Source: Nautilus pompilius
Taxonomy: Eukaryota; Mollusca; Cephalopoda; Nautilida; Nautilidae
Reading direction: 5' to 3'
DNA length: 64,000 bases
NCBI GenBank assembly: GCA_018389105.1
Contig: JACATO010000049.1
Coordinates: 930,001-994,000 of the forward strand
Position 1 is the stretch's first letter; the number at the start of each line of letters is the position of its first letter. Both the position numbers and the translations under genes were made by a program. Below the pieces are notes generated by a model, which was not told the DNA's origin, did not search any database, and saw only the letters and a program-made list of their open reading frames with translations. Below are positions 24,083 to 37,500 of the stretch, piece after piece.

Positions 24083-24229
24083 GGCTTACATTTGGTATCT
24101 AAACAGGCACAGGGAAGGGCTCAAATTTTTTCTTGTTTATCTTATGTTGTATACTATAGGCTTACATTCGGTATCTAAACTAAAAGACACAGGGAAGGGC
24201 TCAAATTTTTTCTTGTTTATCGTATGTAG
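24083..24229. repeat. 76-80-bp tandem duplication
   Basis: Two copies of a unit starting GGCTTACATT and ending TTTTTTCTTGTTTATC are about 90% identical. The second has a 4-base insertion. The unit is upstream of SAP18. Confidence 0.92.
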
Positions 24230-27200
24230 GTGTTTATATTAAACTTATTAAATAACTTTATTTTGTTTTATTTATATGCGGAGCACATGAAAGTCAAACC
24301 AACTTTTAATATCCTAAATTATCATGAAGAGGAGATTTGAAAGTGGAGCGACCGAGAGACGGAGAACTTTTTGTAAATACGTACCCACCTAAATTAAAAT
24401 AAGTAACGAGTAAGTTTAGACAACACAGAAATTACAACTAAAAGGCTTAAAAGTTTCATTTATCCTCTCAGAGGGCCTGCCTGCAAGGATACCAAAGTTC
24501 GGCATCCTTCTGGAATTCTAAGAGCCGCACTGACGATCATAACGTCCTAAAGTGGACTATAGCGCCACCTACCACCGAAGTGTCGGAGACCTTTGACCCA
24601 GGACACAGCGAGTCTCCCCGATACTGTACTTAATTCATACAGGTGTGTTCGGCTGTCTAGTTAAAAAGAGTATGAACTCAAACCTCCTCATTAGTATGCA
24701 ATAGCTATCGAAATTATACCGCGGACATAAAGATTAAAAACAACCAATTAATTCTGCGTGCGCGATTTATCTCCCTTACGCGGCAGCCTGAAGTAAACCA
24801 TTATTAGATCATCGTTTAGCTCTGCTGATTCTAGAAGAACTTGTTCTACAATCACGGTCGATTTCCGATAATTGATGTACCAGGCATGGACTGGAAAGCT
24901 GATGGTGACAGTGTAATGATGGGATTATTTTTTTGTCCCCATTCAAATCGGGCAAGAAATAACGAGTCTGACCACACCAGACCGAAAGCAAACTAAAGGT
25001 CAAAGGTCGCGAAGAGAGCAGCAATATGGCCAACCACAATACTGTATTGTTGATGGATTAGAAATGTTTATAGCTTCTCTGATTCCTTTTAAAGCTTTAT
25101 TTCTGATTCAGTAGCTAACTTCTGTGGTTTGTCATGCTGGAAAGAGACTGACCAGTTAGGGTTAATACAAACGTCGGGCAACTGCTTGAGAACTTGAAAA
25201 TCTGCGCAATACTACTTTCATTTTAGTTCATTTTCTAGGGTTATCTCCCTGGAATAATTGGAGAGACAGAGAAAAGATAGTGGAACAAACTAAATATTGA
25301 CTCGTTTTTTTTGTTGCACTAATACGTTCTATAATGCATCTAGCCATAATTAAGAACTTCAAGTAACTTAGATAAATATAACAAATTTAAAAAGTATAGA
25401 TTGTTAATCTATTGCTCGATACTCTAGACATGTGAATGTAAATAAAAACGTAGTCAGTGCCTTAAAAATTCCTTCTCTGGATATTTAGTGAAAGGTGAAA
25501 CAGATTGGCCAGCAGCTATACATTGCAAGTGTTTCTGAAAATAAACACCACATCTTTTTTTTCATTCGGTTGATTTTTTTGCCCTTTAAAAAATTCTGGC
25601 CCTGATTATATATAAAAATAAATATTATCTGTTTGTGACAATAGGAGTTTAAGACCAAACCAATGAGAGTAGCAAACTTTGTAGATGACAGACTACGGAC
25701 ATTATTAAGGTTACCTACCTAGCATGGCCTTCAATTAAAATGTTTCTCATCATCAGCTGTGATGATAGTACAAATAAATATGCATAATATTTAAATTTAA
25801 AAAAAAACAATAATGTTCATATTAATAATCTGAAGGAAAAAATATTTTCCTTATGCAAATAGCAAACATATTTAAGATCTTGACATGACTAACATTAAGA
25901 GCATCACTGCTGCCTAGAAATTTATTCTCCCCCCCCTAAATATCAAGAAAGGTTCTATTAGTAAAAAGATTTCAGACCAAGATATACTACTAAAATTGGG
26001 GTTCTTTCGTCATAAGTGGGAAAAATCAGTTGATGGGAGACTAGTGAGGTTATTGAACGAGTGAGAGAGTTCAGAGATCACATCACTGGTCTTAATGTTC
26101 AAAATATCTGCATTCAATAGACAAAAATTAAATTTTAAAAAATTGCAATCTTTTTATTCTGATGTGAAGTCAATTAAGTTACTGATAAAATTGACCCAAT
26201 TAAGGATCTGGGGTCCATTAACTACTGAACCAGAAATGGTTATTAAGTAATATTAACAGTGGAGTATGTCTTGATAGAGACATCAGCAAATGCAGTTTAC
26301 TAAATTGAAGAACATGTTGGCAGTTAACATCTAGCCATTTTTGAAGTTGCTAAAATCCTTCTGGTTGGCCACAGTTTCTGAACAGTTGTAAAAGGACTCA
26401 AACATAGCTTTTACAAGTGATCAGCAGCATTTATTCATTCATCTAGACAGCAAAATGAATAATTTCTAATTTTATGAGTGTTAAGATTTTGTAATACAAT
26501 ATATAAGACAAAATGATAATAAAAGAGAAAACTGTGTAAACAGTATCCAAGATTCTCTGACTTCAATGGAAAAAAAAAGACTACCACTATAAAAAATACA
26601 ATAGATGTTTATTAAAATCAGTGCTAAATGCATGGATTTCTTGGAATCCATGCTTCCATGTACAGTATTTGTTTACTTATTATATAAAAAAGCAGTAACA
26701 GACAACAAACTAGTAACAGTAGTAAGGTAAATAACTGAGTCACCTGAACATCTCCAAAGGCTAGTTTTTTTTTTCTTCTTTTTACTTTTCATAATAATAT
26801 TTTAATACATACATACAAATGCAGATGAGATAACTGTGGCTGTTTGAGATTTAAACTACAAATAGCAGTAGAATAAATGCAAATCCATGGCCTGCTTTGC
26901 TTAAACTACCCTTTCTCTACAAATGTTCATGCAGGCCCTTGACTATTTACTTATGGTCATGTTATATAAGGTTCTGATAAAACATTAATACCAAATTATA
27001 AAATATTTAAATATAAATGCATGAGAAATGATTTAAAGATTGCTAATTATTTGATAGTAGTTAGAATACACATTGATTTCCAAGTCTGTTATCATATTAA
27101 GTACTTTAAACATGTCACACTGTGATCACAGACTTTTGGAACACGCCAGGACCACACAGATCAAATCAAAACTATGTTCAGTCAGACCAAAATAGCCTAC

Positions 27201-28037
27201 ATAATCAAATGTGCGCTGTATAGGGTCTACAGGTGAGGAGGATGCAGAAATCAAGACTAAGTCATACAGATTCATTCACAAGAAGCCACGATAGATGCTT
27301 ATAATTAAATGCTAAAGAAAAACTATGAGAAAAGGCAGTGCGGTCAATAAAGCTGTCACATACAGTATGAAATGGTCAGGGCCATGACTGGTTTTCAATG
27401 GCCATTGCAATGGAGTCTTTTAACCATTTTCACAAAATCAACTGTCTAAAACAGGAAAAAATTATAAGAAAGTTGTTTACATTAAAAATTATGGGAAGAA
27501 GGGATACTGGATCAGCATCACTGTCAGGAGCGAGATAAAACAGCTCATCCTGGGAGTCACAAACTGAGTGATATTAGGGAGAAGACTGAAATGATGGAAC
27601 AAGATCGCATATGGATACCATGTAACTGACCCCAGAAACTAAACATTAAACATTTTTCCACTGCTTTATCCACACTTGTATAAAGTACATATGTAAGTTA
27701 GATCCATCCTGCAAAACACTTCATGACTATTCTTAAAAAAATTTTTTTTAAATATTCAATGTGTTTGGAATCATATGAAATATGTTCATGTTCTGAAATG
27801 TAAATACAAAAAGTTAAAAAATAAAATAAACACAGTTTAAAAGTCAACTATCAGGGCAGACTACGAGTAGAGTCAAGCTATCTAAATTGCTGAATTATAG
27901 TTATTTAACTCTAAATTTAGTATCACAGGGTTTTATGAAGGTAGCACAGTTCTACATTTAAAAATCTGTGGAAATTTTAATAAATTTTTACAAAATAAAC
28001 TAAGCTACCTCTCTTTTAAACCAGCTTTGTTTTCTTT

Positions 28038-28125
28038 TTTATTCTTTTTAGGAAATCTTAGAGTAATCCATGATCATTTTACAATGAAAACTATTTATAA
28101 TGTATGATATTTTGGGTCTTTTATT
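28038..28125 (-). terminator. Candidate EXT2 polyadenylation signals
   Basis: Two minus-strand AATAAA hexamers (28120-28125 and 28038-28043) lie 90-175 bases past the EXT2 stop. Either would give a short 3'UTR. A longer UTR reaching further AT-rich sites cannot be excluded. Confidence 0.45.
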
Positions 28126-28210
28126 TTCTTTTAAAAAGAAATTGAAAACCATTCATTTGGTTTCTCAATTTTTTTCTTTCTTCAGTTTGATACTGAAGCT
28201 TCTTTCATTA

Positions 28211-28561
28211 TCACAAACTGCCAATATCTTTGAATTTTTTCAGTATACTTGGAAAATTATCTTTATACAAAACAGGATCTGCTCTGAACTCAACAGTCTG
28301 AAGAGGAACAACATCATAAGTGTCCACAAACTGGTTGATACACTCTGACCGTTCCACCATATGGGTTAAGTCTGACGACAGCATCTCGTTGTTCACACAC
28401 TCTGGGCATTTAAACTTTTTTCGAGGTGTCACTTTTATTGGAGACTTTCCAGTCACATTAGTTATCAGAAAATTCATGGCAATGTCCTCACAGTTCATGT
28501 GGTCATCCACCCAAGACTTGATGTTTCCAGGCATGGAGTAAGTGTACAGATAACCATAATA
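28211..28561 (-). CDS. EXT2: EXT2 coding exon 10 (last)
   Basis: The acceptor is CTTTTTCAG|TATTAT. The exon encodes [30 protein letters not shown], the NVTGK sequon, [24 protein letters not shown] and [12 protein letters not shown] up to IGSL. The stop is TGA at 28211-28213. Confidence 0.98.
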   Translation of the reverse strand, partial: YYGYLYTYSMPGNIKSWVDDHMNCEDIAMNFLITNVTGKSPIKVTPRKKFKCPECVNNEMLSSDLTHMVERSECINQFVDTYDVVPLQTVEFRADPVLYKDNFPSILKKFKDIGSL

Positions 28562-31500
28562 CTGAAAAAGCAAACAAAAGAAAAGGCTTGTCTTTATTCT
28601 CCTAAAAACAGCATAATATTTAAAACAAAAAAAAAATTTTTATCAGTTTAGATATTAAAGAGTAGATTTTTTGGATATACTACCCTTCTTATAACTTTCT
28701 TTTGTTAAAGAGAATTCTGCTCACCTTATCATAGTGAGTCATCCACAGAGCCTGGAACCTATAAAGCAAGGCTCACATTATAAATAACCAAGTGTTACCT
28801 AAAAAATCACAAAAAAATGTTAAAAGCAGTTTTCTGCTAAAAACTTTACTTTAGTTTCTGTAGAAATCTGTTTGTACTAATGCTTTGAAAAGATGCAAAA
28901 ACAAGAAAATCTCTTTTTCATTTCCACAAAGTTTGAAATTCATGAGTCTTGTAACAAATTGTCAGTTCAGTACTGATGCCCAAGTAAGCTGCACCTGAAT
29001 TCTTGCTCACCTTGTGATAGAAAGCTGCACCAGTCAGTACCATTGATATAGCATTGGTCCATTCTGACTCGTATTTCCATTTAAGGGTGGTGTTGTCCCA
29101 GAGGTGCAGTCGAGAGGGAAAACCAACCAGGCGGTCAGGAAACTCTCGCCACACCTGAGCAATAGCAACAATAATCAGCTGGTTCAGACAATTTCTAAAT
29201 ATACAAACAACAAACAATAGTGCTTTCTTGGAAGATTCACTGAACCCTACCAACAAAGAATGCAAAGAGGATACTAATATATGATAAAGTGGGGCCCTAG
29301 AGCAAAAGTGACAGTAACATTTTCTGAAAAAAAAAAAATTCTATAAGTTAAAAACTTTTATTAAATACACAGAGTTTTGATAATTCACATTTCTCTTTCT
29401 TTCATTGATGGCTAAACACATTTATTTACATTCATATGTTTAGGACCATTATTAATAAATTTATGATAGTCTTTAGTTCAACAAGGTTTTTTTTCCCCTA
29501 TTCCATCTTTCATTTGAAATCTTTACACTAAACAAACAATAAAAAATCTAAATATAGTGCCCTGTCAACCTATTCTGCTGATTCAGTAGTAATTTGTAGC
29601 ACTGCCATCAACTCTAGATGCAGATGCAGACTCACCTGGTATCCAAACTCCAGTTCATCTGCAGTCAACATCACGATATCATCATCTAATGCCAAGATAC
29701 AATCTGTATGTATTTCACTATATGGGAAGAACCTGTAATTTAAAGACACACATGGAAAGATTACTAGCTGACAATACAAGGTTTTCAGTGAAATGACTAT
29801 AAGATAAAAAAGATTTTTTGCTTCAGTCTTGATGTTAAGTAGAAAATTTTTCAAAAGAAAATCAATAAGTCACCCTGAATGTTCCTGAATGTTCAATTGC
29901 CCAGCAGTTCATAATCTCTGCTTTTTCAGATTTTGTGAAAAATGTGTAACTTTTAATTTGAATACTTGTCAGCTATACAAATAAATAGCAATTTTGCAAA
30001 TGCTTTATTTCCTTTTTTTCTTTTCATTGAATAATTTTACATAGAAATTAAGAATATTGGCTACAAAGACGACAAAAAACAAATTGTGTAATATGTATAA
30101 TAGTGTACACTGTCAATTTATATGTGCGTATGCACAAGCACTGGCAGCCATAACTGTGGACTGACCAATTGAATTAACTCACATTTCACATATAATCAAA
30201 AATCTTTACGGAAATGAAGTTCTAACAGAAAGTTACCGCAACATTTAATCCTATAGTTTGGATGGAATATTTAATTTATCAGTGTGTATTAACACATTGA
30301 TCTTTTTTTAAAATAAACAGCTCAGTCTGAAAAGTCATCAGGGTTGGTAACAAAGCTGAATATTTTGCATTGTAAATCTCCTATATCATAATATTAGTTA
30401 TGAAAATTATTTCTAAGTTCTTAGAACAGAGAACCATGAGAAAGATAGCCAAGTTATCTCCCATGTGACTAGTTTTCATACTCAAAAAATAATCAAAATT
30501 TTACTTAATGCATGTTAAAGAGAATTGTCTAAGTAATGGTGGTGATGTTCTCCTTTAAATAACATGAAAATGTGTGGTTGATTTTTTCAGCTGCTTTATG
30601 TTTGGGTGTTAGACAGGCAGAGGCGGCTACACTGTGGTTTTTGACAAATTATGATACAGTGGGAGATTATTATTATTATTTTTACATGTCTCATTAATTG
30701 CATTCTTGAAACAAGAGCATTTAAAATTTTGCAATAATGTGTGAAAAACTTTGTGCAAGTTAAGCCATTATTTCATACAGCAAAAAATTAAACAAATAAT
30801 GGATATAATTGTTAGTTAGAAGAAAAAACAAAGTGAAAGAGTAATGTTATTAATTAAATGTGTCTGAAGATTCATTCTAAGTTTATATCATAGCTAGAGT
30901 AAAAATTTACTAGTTTGACCAAAGTACCTTCTAAAAACTGCCTATATTTCTGTATCTTAAAATAAATAACGATAGAAACCTACATTTTGTATGGTATCAG
31001 ATGTTATTTTAATTATTACAAGAAAACAGAAATCATTGTGACTGCCAGTAAAAATTAAAATTGTTTATGGACTATTTTCACAATTACAACTAAAGAAAAA
31101 AAAAAAATTCCAGAAGTTATCTGTCATTTACACAAAGATTTAGGAACTTTCATGCACAAATAACATAACTGCATACATTAACACACTAGATTTTGGTCTG
31201 CTTGAGACATTCGTTAATGCAAAGTAGTTTTGCCAGCTGACATTTTTACAAAAATGTGACTGAAAATATGCAGAAAGATCAAATCAGCAAAGATAGGAGG
31301 CACATTTCTTTTCACACAATATTGAATGTAAGGACTTCTCAAGGACCTACAGTAAAATTACATAAGTTTACACAATATATTAGATCTGGAAAATAAGAAT
31401 CCATAATTTCAGGATATCAGGAACTCATTGTCCCCTGTCAAAATTCATATAAAGAAACCACTGCAAGATCAAAGCAGCAAAGGTTTATATAAAAAGAAGT

Positions 31501-34500
31501 CATAATCATAAGCATTTTGATGAAAGATTCACCATTAAACAGAATCACACAGCTTATTTAATAAGAAATTACCTGTTGCTCAGTTTATTTCTTCGAGTCT
31601 GGACCACTTTTAGGGGTTTGTTGATTTTAGGCCAATCTGAAATATTATTAAGTGCTACTGTTTATTGTTTGTACCTTTGGATTCTTAACAAATATCACAA
31701 TTTGTATTTTGTACAAAAAAACAGGAACTTTATTGAAAAATGGCTCATAATCACACGGATCAAAGTTTATCAAATATTCTTTATATTCAAAACAATAAAA
31801 TAGAGATATCTTTTTTGGTGAATTTTTCAGTGATTTAATACAGGTAATCATAGGGAAACAATATCAAATAAACATTCTTGTTTCATATTAAATGGTTAAA
31901 CTGTTGACAATTTATATGGAAATAACCAAAAAAAAATTACAAATTTCAAAATCCATTTTTACAGCACTTTTCCCTGTTGGCCCCTGATGTAATTCTTTCT
32001 GCAATTTAATTAAATTGCTTGTGTTATGGGATTTAGTTTCCCTACATAATGGCATACCTCATAGGTTAATAAATACTATTTGCCTCTCAACTCCAATTGC
32101 ATTTTTACTTTTTTATCCAAAACTTGGGCTCAAAGGACTCAAGCAACAGAAGAAAATCTTTCAACAAAAAAGAAGAAGAAAAATTGACAGGCAATAAATT
32201 AAATCATACTTACTTTGAGGTGGTGATTTGTTCTGATTATTCCAAACAACAAAGACTTTGGCTAGACTGGGGACTCGAGCTACCTGCTGAATGACCCTGA
32301 ACAGTGATTCAAGTCGATCATAGGTCAGGATGACAGCTGTGAAACCTTGAGCCTGTGGCGCAATCAATGGCAAAAATAGCGGATTGGAAGTTCCATGCTA
32401 GGGAGAAAAAAAAATTAATAATTTTTATGGGTAATATAAGTAAATGACAAACCAGCCTTAGTAACGTGAAGGTAGGATAAAAAAAAAAACCTGCACTAGA
32501 CCCACCTATTCAGGTTAAAAAACTTTTCTGTTCTTTTTCCTGATGAATAAAAAATGTCAGACTATGTATTCTTCAATTATACATAATTACAGCTCAAATA
32601 TTTTAGATTAAATGCACATATACCATTATGCCATTATTTAACAATGATAAGAAATATATACACACACACACACTACAAAAACAAACAGCTCAATCTGCTT
32701 GTGTATACATTTCAGTTTTGAACAAATTCATTTGAATTTCCCACACAGGAAGCAGTTATTTTCAACATATTTCTTTGCCAAGTATTTTTGTATTTTCCCT
32801 GCCCCAAGTTACACTAATTATCAGCAACAACCTACAGAGATGAACAGTACAACTTAAACCTAGACTATTCAGATAAATAATAGTGGCTGCCTTGTCTACT
32901 TAAACTAAAACAAATTATATCCTGTATTACCAATGGAATTTCATTCCACTCTTCATACTTTTTTGCAGCATAAGGAAACACTCTGTCATTGATGACCTGC
33001 AGGGTTGTCAAAGTGATGGCTTTGATGGTGCTGAAGTAGTTGTCCCAGAAGAATTTCACCTGCTTTCTCATCTCATGAATTCTCTCCATTGAGTAGCTTT
33101 TCACAATGTTTAACACCTTGGCCAGCTCATCTTCCCTCAGTGTTACAGCAGCTCTTGATAATGAAAAAGCATTTTAAAAATGTTAAAATTGAATTATTAC
33201 AAACTTTTTAAAACAGTTGAGAAAAAAACAATAGACAGTAGTTTGGAGTTGACAGGAAAACCAACCACAACTAATAATCAACCTAAAGCAAACTTACTTT
33301 TTCCAGTCCAATACCTCGGAGAATGGCAACACATAGCCATCAGCAACTATCACAGGAATGCATCCAGCCATGAGGCAGTCACTTAGAGCAGTCTGTCCAA
33401 GACGAGCTCCACGTAAAACCAAACAGAATGTTGCATTCTTCAAAAATAAAAGTAAATAAATAAATTAAATTAAAAATCTCTCTGATTGTTCATTTGTCAA
33501 AAGATTTTTGATTTTGCACTTTCCAAGTTTCCATTTGTTATGTCAAAATAAAAAACATTGTCGACTTTAGAAAAAATTGTTTTATGCAAGTATTTAGTCA
33601 AGGTAAATGGTGCATATTTTTAATGTTTTTAACTTTGGTGGTACCAAAAGATGGGTTTACTATTTTTTGGTCATTCTAACACTTCTTTCTAATGATCCTG
33701 TTTTGCTACATGCCATGGTAACTTTGAATGAATCCTTTTTCTTCTTTATTAAAAATACTCTCATCTATGGGAGAAATCTACTGGACCATAAACAGTCACA
33801 CACACACCATTCGGTCTCTTTGGACCATGACCTTGTTGCCAAAATTGGCTCATTATGCTAACTACATCATACCTTTTATATCATTACAGTATTACATAAT
33901 ATACATTGGCCAGTTGTTTTTTGTGGAAAAGTTTAATTTTTTAAAATACACCCTACATTTCTGCTTACAAAGTGATGCACCCTAATGGCTTCATATCTTC
34001 CTCACAGTACTTTAGTTTATATGTTACACAGAACAAAGAGTAACCAACAACATGTTTGACACCATTAAAAACAGCATGTATAATATTAAAGTATAGTTCA
34101 CAAAATATAAATAAATAGCAGCAAGTTTTAGCCTACATAAGACTTCAATAACAAACCTGTAGAACTGCTGGGTAATCGTAGACATGAGAGTCTTTGCATC
34201 TCTGTGAAAAATTCCAAGTTTTTTCTTCCCCAAGACACCGATCAAGTAGTAATAAATGATTGTCTTGACTAGCAGTATGAATCAGTGTTTCTCGATAATC
34301 TTTATGCAGGCCTGGCTGAGCAGAGATTAAAAGCCATTGTCTGGTACTGCTGACAGGGATAACATTAAAAATAAAGAATTATTAAAATTATATTTATGCA
34401 AATGCACAATATAAAGGAATAGTATATTAATCTGCACAACAGAATTCCAGATGAATGTTAATATTTAATTTGAAAAAAAAAGAGAAAGAAACCTATAATT

Positions 34501-37500
34501 TTGATTAAATGTTTAATTAATTAGTCAAGAATTTCTGAGAAAGAGGTGGCAAGTCTGGCTGAACCCTGAATGACCAAAATATCAAAAATCATAGAAAGCA
34601 GACTGAGTGCAGACAATCCTTTAAACTTTAGGTGGAAAATCAGGAATTGTAGAAAGATCAGTATAGGAGGGGCAGGTGTGTCTTTATAACATTGCAGACT
34701 GTTATGTACAGAAAACCAAACTTCAAGCTGATAAAATCACCATAGTGATGCATAATTGCAGCTGTGCAATGATGAGTAGATTTTGATAAAAGTAGAAACC
34801 TGGTTAGCATGTGATGAATTGAAAAATAATGATAAAATTAAAATCTTTTGCATACATATATTAAATTATGTGGATAATATCATAATGAATATTAGAATTT
34901 TTTTAAATAAGTTATTAACATATGGAAAACTAATGAAAACAAACAAACTACTGCTTACATAAATTACCTTAAAACTCATTTAATTACAACAATATTAGAT
35001 GCCAAAAAGCCCCACTAATTTTGAATTAAAAGAATTTAATTGAATTATATTTTAAACAATACTGCGTGGCGGTAAATGACATACTAACTTGACATGACTG
35101 TATCTGAGAAAGCTGAAGGACTAAACCAAGCAGACATGGAATACCAGGCAACAGCTAAGAACAAAACAATCTAATTTCTTGGTCTAACATCTAGTTGTAG
35201 GAAATTGCTTCTGTTTTCACACTCACCAGATGTTTAAGACAAGTTTATATTACAGAAAGAATGCACCATCTTATTCACAATGGTTTTTTCAAAAGGATTA
35301 CTATATATATACACACATTTACTGCTTCAAGAGCAAGAGAAGCAACACAGATACAATATTTACTCCTCTATGCATATTCTTTATTACTGCAGTACTTTTA
35401 CTTTTTAGAGCAAAGTACTTTCAGAACCAAATAAATGTCAGTCCTTGTATTTAGTATCTCTCATTTTTTGAAACAATGCAATAAAACAGAATAGCCTTTC
35501 CCTACAGCTAGACATGTGCTGAAACAATTCTCTGATTCCCTAAATTGTCAAGGAATCAAATAATACTTAGAAAAATTGATGGCTGTCGGGAAAGAGCTAA
35601 GAGAAGAAAAATTGTATCTAATCGAAATACTAGACTTCAGCCTCTTTTATTAGGTAAATATAGATTTGACCTGATAGTATGAATTATCTCCAATTTCCCC
35701 ACTAAACACTCAGGGTATACAAAATAATATTTTGCATAAAGAGAGCAAATGATACTTGTGAATAATAAATTTCCCTTTTATTTTTATAAAATCAACAAAA
35801 ACATAGCATTCAGAAATAAAAACACAGATTTTGAATAGCAGCCAAAGTAACATACACCATCAAATCTGTGGACATTATTTAACAAGTGCATACTTGACAG
35901 TAAAACAATAATAAAACTTGATGCCAACAACACCGTCAAACTGTTGTTGTTTTGCATGAAAAGGCAATTAACATTGGATGAGATGGAAACCAGACAGTTA
36001 CTAAAATATCTTTGGTCAGATTTGTGTTTAGCTTAAATTAAGCAAAAAAAATTCTGCAGAGATATTTTTAAAGGTGTTTATGATTAGTTTTGTGGCAACT
36101 ACATTTTCATATTCTGTTTATATTTTAAAACTGTACAGTTAAAAAGTTATACCCTTTATGATTATTCATTTTTTCTATTCGGTTGTTCAAATGAATTTAC
36201 CTGTGCAGCTCCTACATTACTGAGAGAGACCTTTGGTTCATTAGCTATGACATCTTTGATTTGGCACATTATTTTTACCTGTATGATTTTTCTGGAAGCT
36301 TGGCTTTTGCTACCAATGGATTATAAACAGGTATAGCAACATCGTAGGTGGGCCGATACGTCCATGTAGAGAAACCACCACCTGCTATGATGGCCTTGTC
36401 AGTTCTGACATCCAGAACTGTGTTATAGTCTGGTATGCTGCCAGGCAACATATTAAATAATAAGTGGTTTGTGCCATTGTTCCACCTGGCAAAGACAAGA
36501 GAGTAATATATTATCAGACTGATTATGTAATAATTACATGCATAAAGAAAAAAATTTTAAATAAACAAATCATTCAATTAGTAATCAACTAAAAATTCTT
36601 ATTTATTTAAATAATACATTAAAATTTGAAAAAAAAATGGTGCATCTAATTAAGGATATTTACAATAAACTGATTCAAAATAAATAGATACAGTCACTAG
36701 AAATAGGGGAAGATCTGGTACCTGAGAAGTGAAGAGTTAAAAAGAAAACTGGAAGAATTCCTGCACCCATAGTTTTAAAATTAAAATTAAGCACCCTGCA
36801 ATCAAAATGTTTCAGTATTCATTTTGCTTCTAGAATTTATAAAAAAATATATTTTAAATAATAATTTTAGAGTTTATTTTATTAAAAAAAAAAAACTCAC
36901 TAAAAACTGGAGGCTAACATTTTTTTGATTTTGTAGTTACTAAGTTAAATAGGATTTGACTTTTTAATTTGCCAAAACAAAAGTCCCCTTTATAATGCAC
37001 AAGTTCAAGCAAAAAAACAAAAACTATGAATACATGAACTGTTATTCTAAATTTAAAATCCATCCTAAATATTTAAAATTATTTTAGAGTTATCCAATGG
37101 TCAAAAAGTAGCCTCTTGTCAGCATGTTTTTAAATATACCGATTATATCAGACACTAGTCTATTACTGAAAGTCTAGCCAACTACAATTTTTAAAACGTT
37201 TGCAACAATATCCTCTTGTTCTTTTAAAAGCATTTGAGAAACAAGTGCAACTAAAGAAATGAACCCTCATACAGTTACTGCTAATAAAATAAACTTACAA
37301 AAAAATCAACTGCTAAAAATTATCAATATTTCAATTAAATTTAGATAAAAATAATTTACAATCTTCTTTCTTTTAAATTAATAAGAGTTAAAATGAGAAA
37401 TCCCATCCAAAACAAAGCAATGTCAATGATTTGGATGGCTGGGTGCATAGATGGGATAAATAAAGTCTGAGCACTCTAGCATAAGTCCACTGATGTCTTT

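Larger units (their letters stand above)
23696..28100. other. Intergenic region between SAP18 5' end and EXT2 3' end
   Basis: The left 1.3 kb is CpG-richer than the surroundings, especially 23.7-23.8 and 24.3-25.05 kb, and holds two short direct duplications. From 25.1 to 28.1 kb it is AT-rich with no coding signal; part could be extended EXT2 3'UTR. Confidence 0.6.
29155..36278. other. EXT2 introns between coding exons 2 and 9
   Basis: Apart from the exons listed, this span (introns of 0.2 to 1.9 kb) is AT-rich with homopolymer runs and no second gene or clear transposon. The 34350-36278 and 29733-31572 introns are the largest pieces, and I see nothing definite in them. Confidence 0.7.

Noticed and set aside
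24561..24580. GCGCCACC-containing sequence as a CTCF site
   Set aside because: Only a partial match to the core motif; not enough to call.
24809..25039. 76-codon minus-strand frame starting MWLAILLLSS
   Set aside because: It has a hydrophobic start by chance and no family resemblance; retained only as part of the unexplained CpG-richer stretch.
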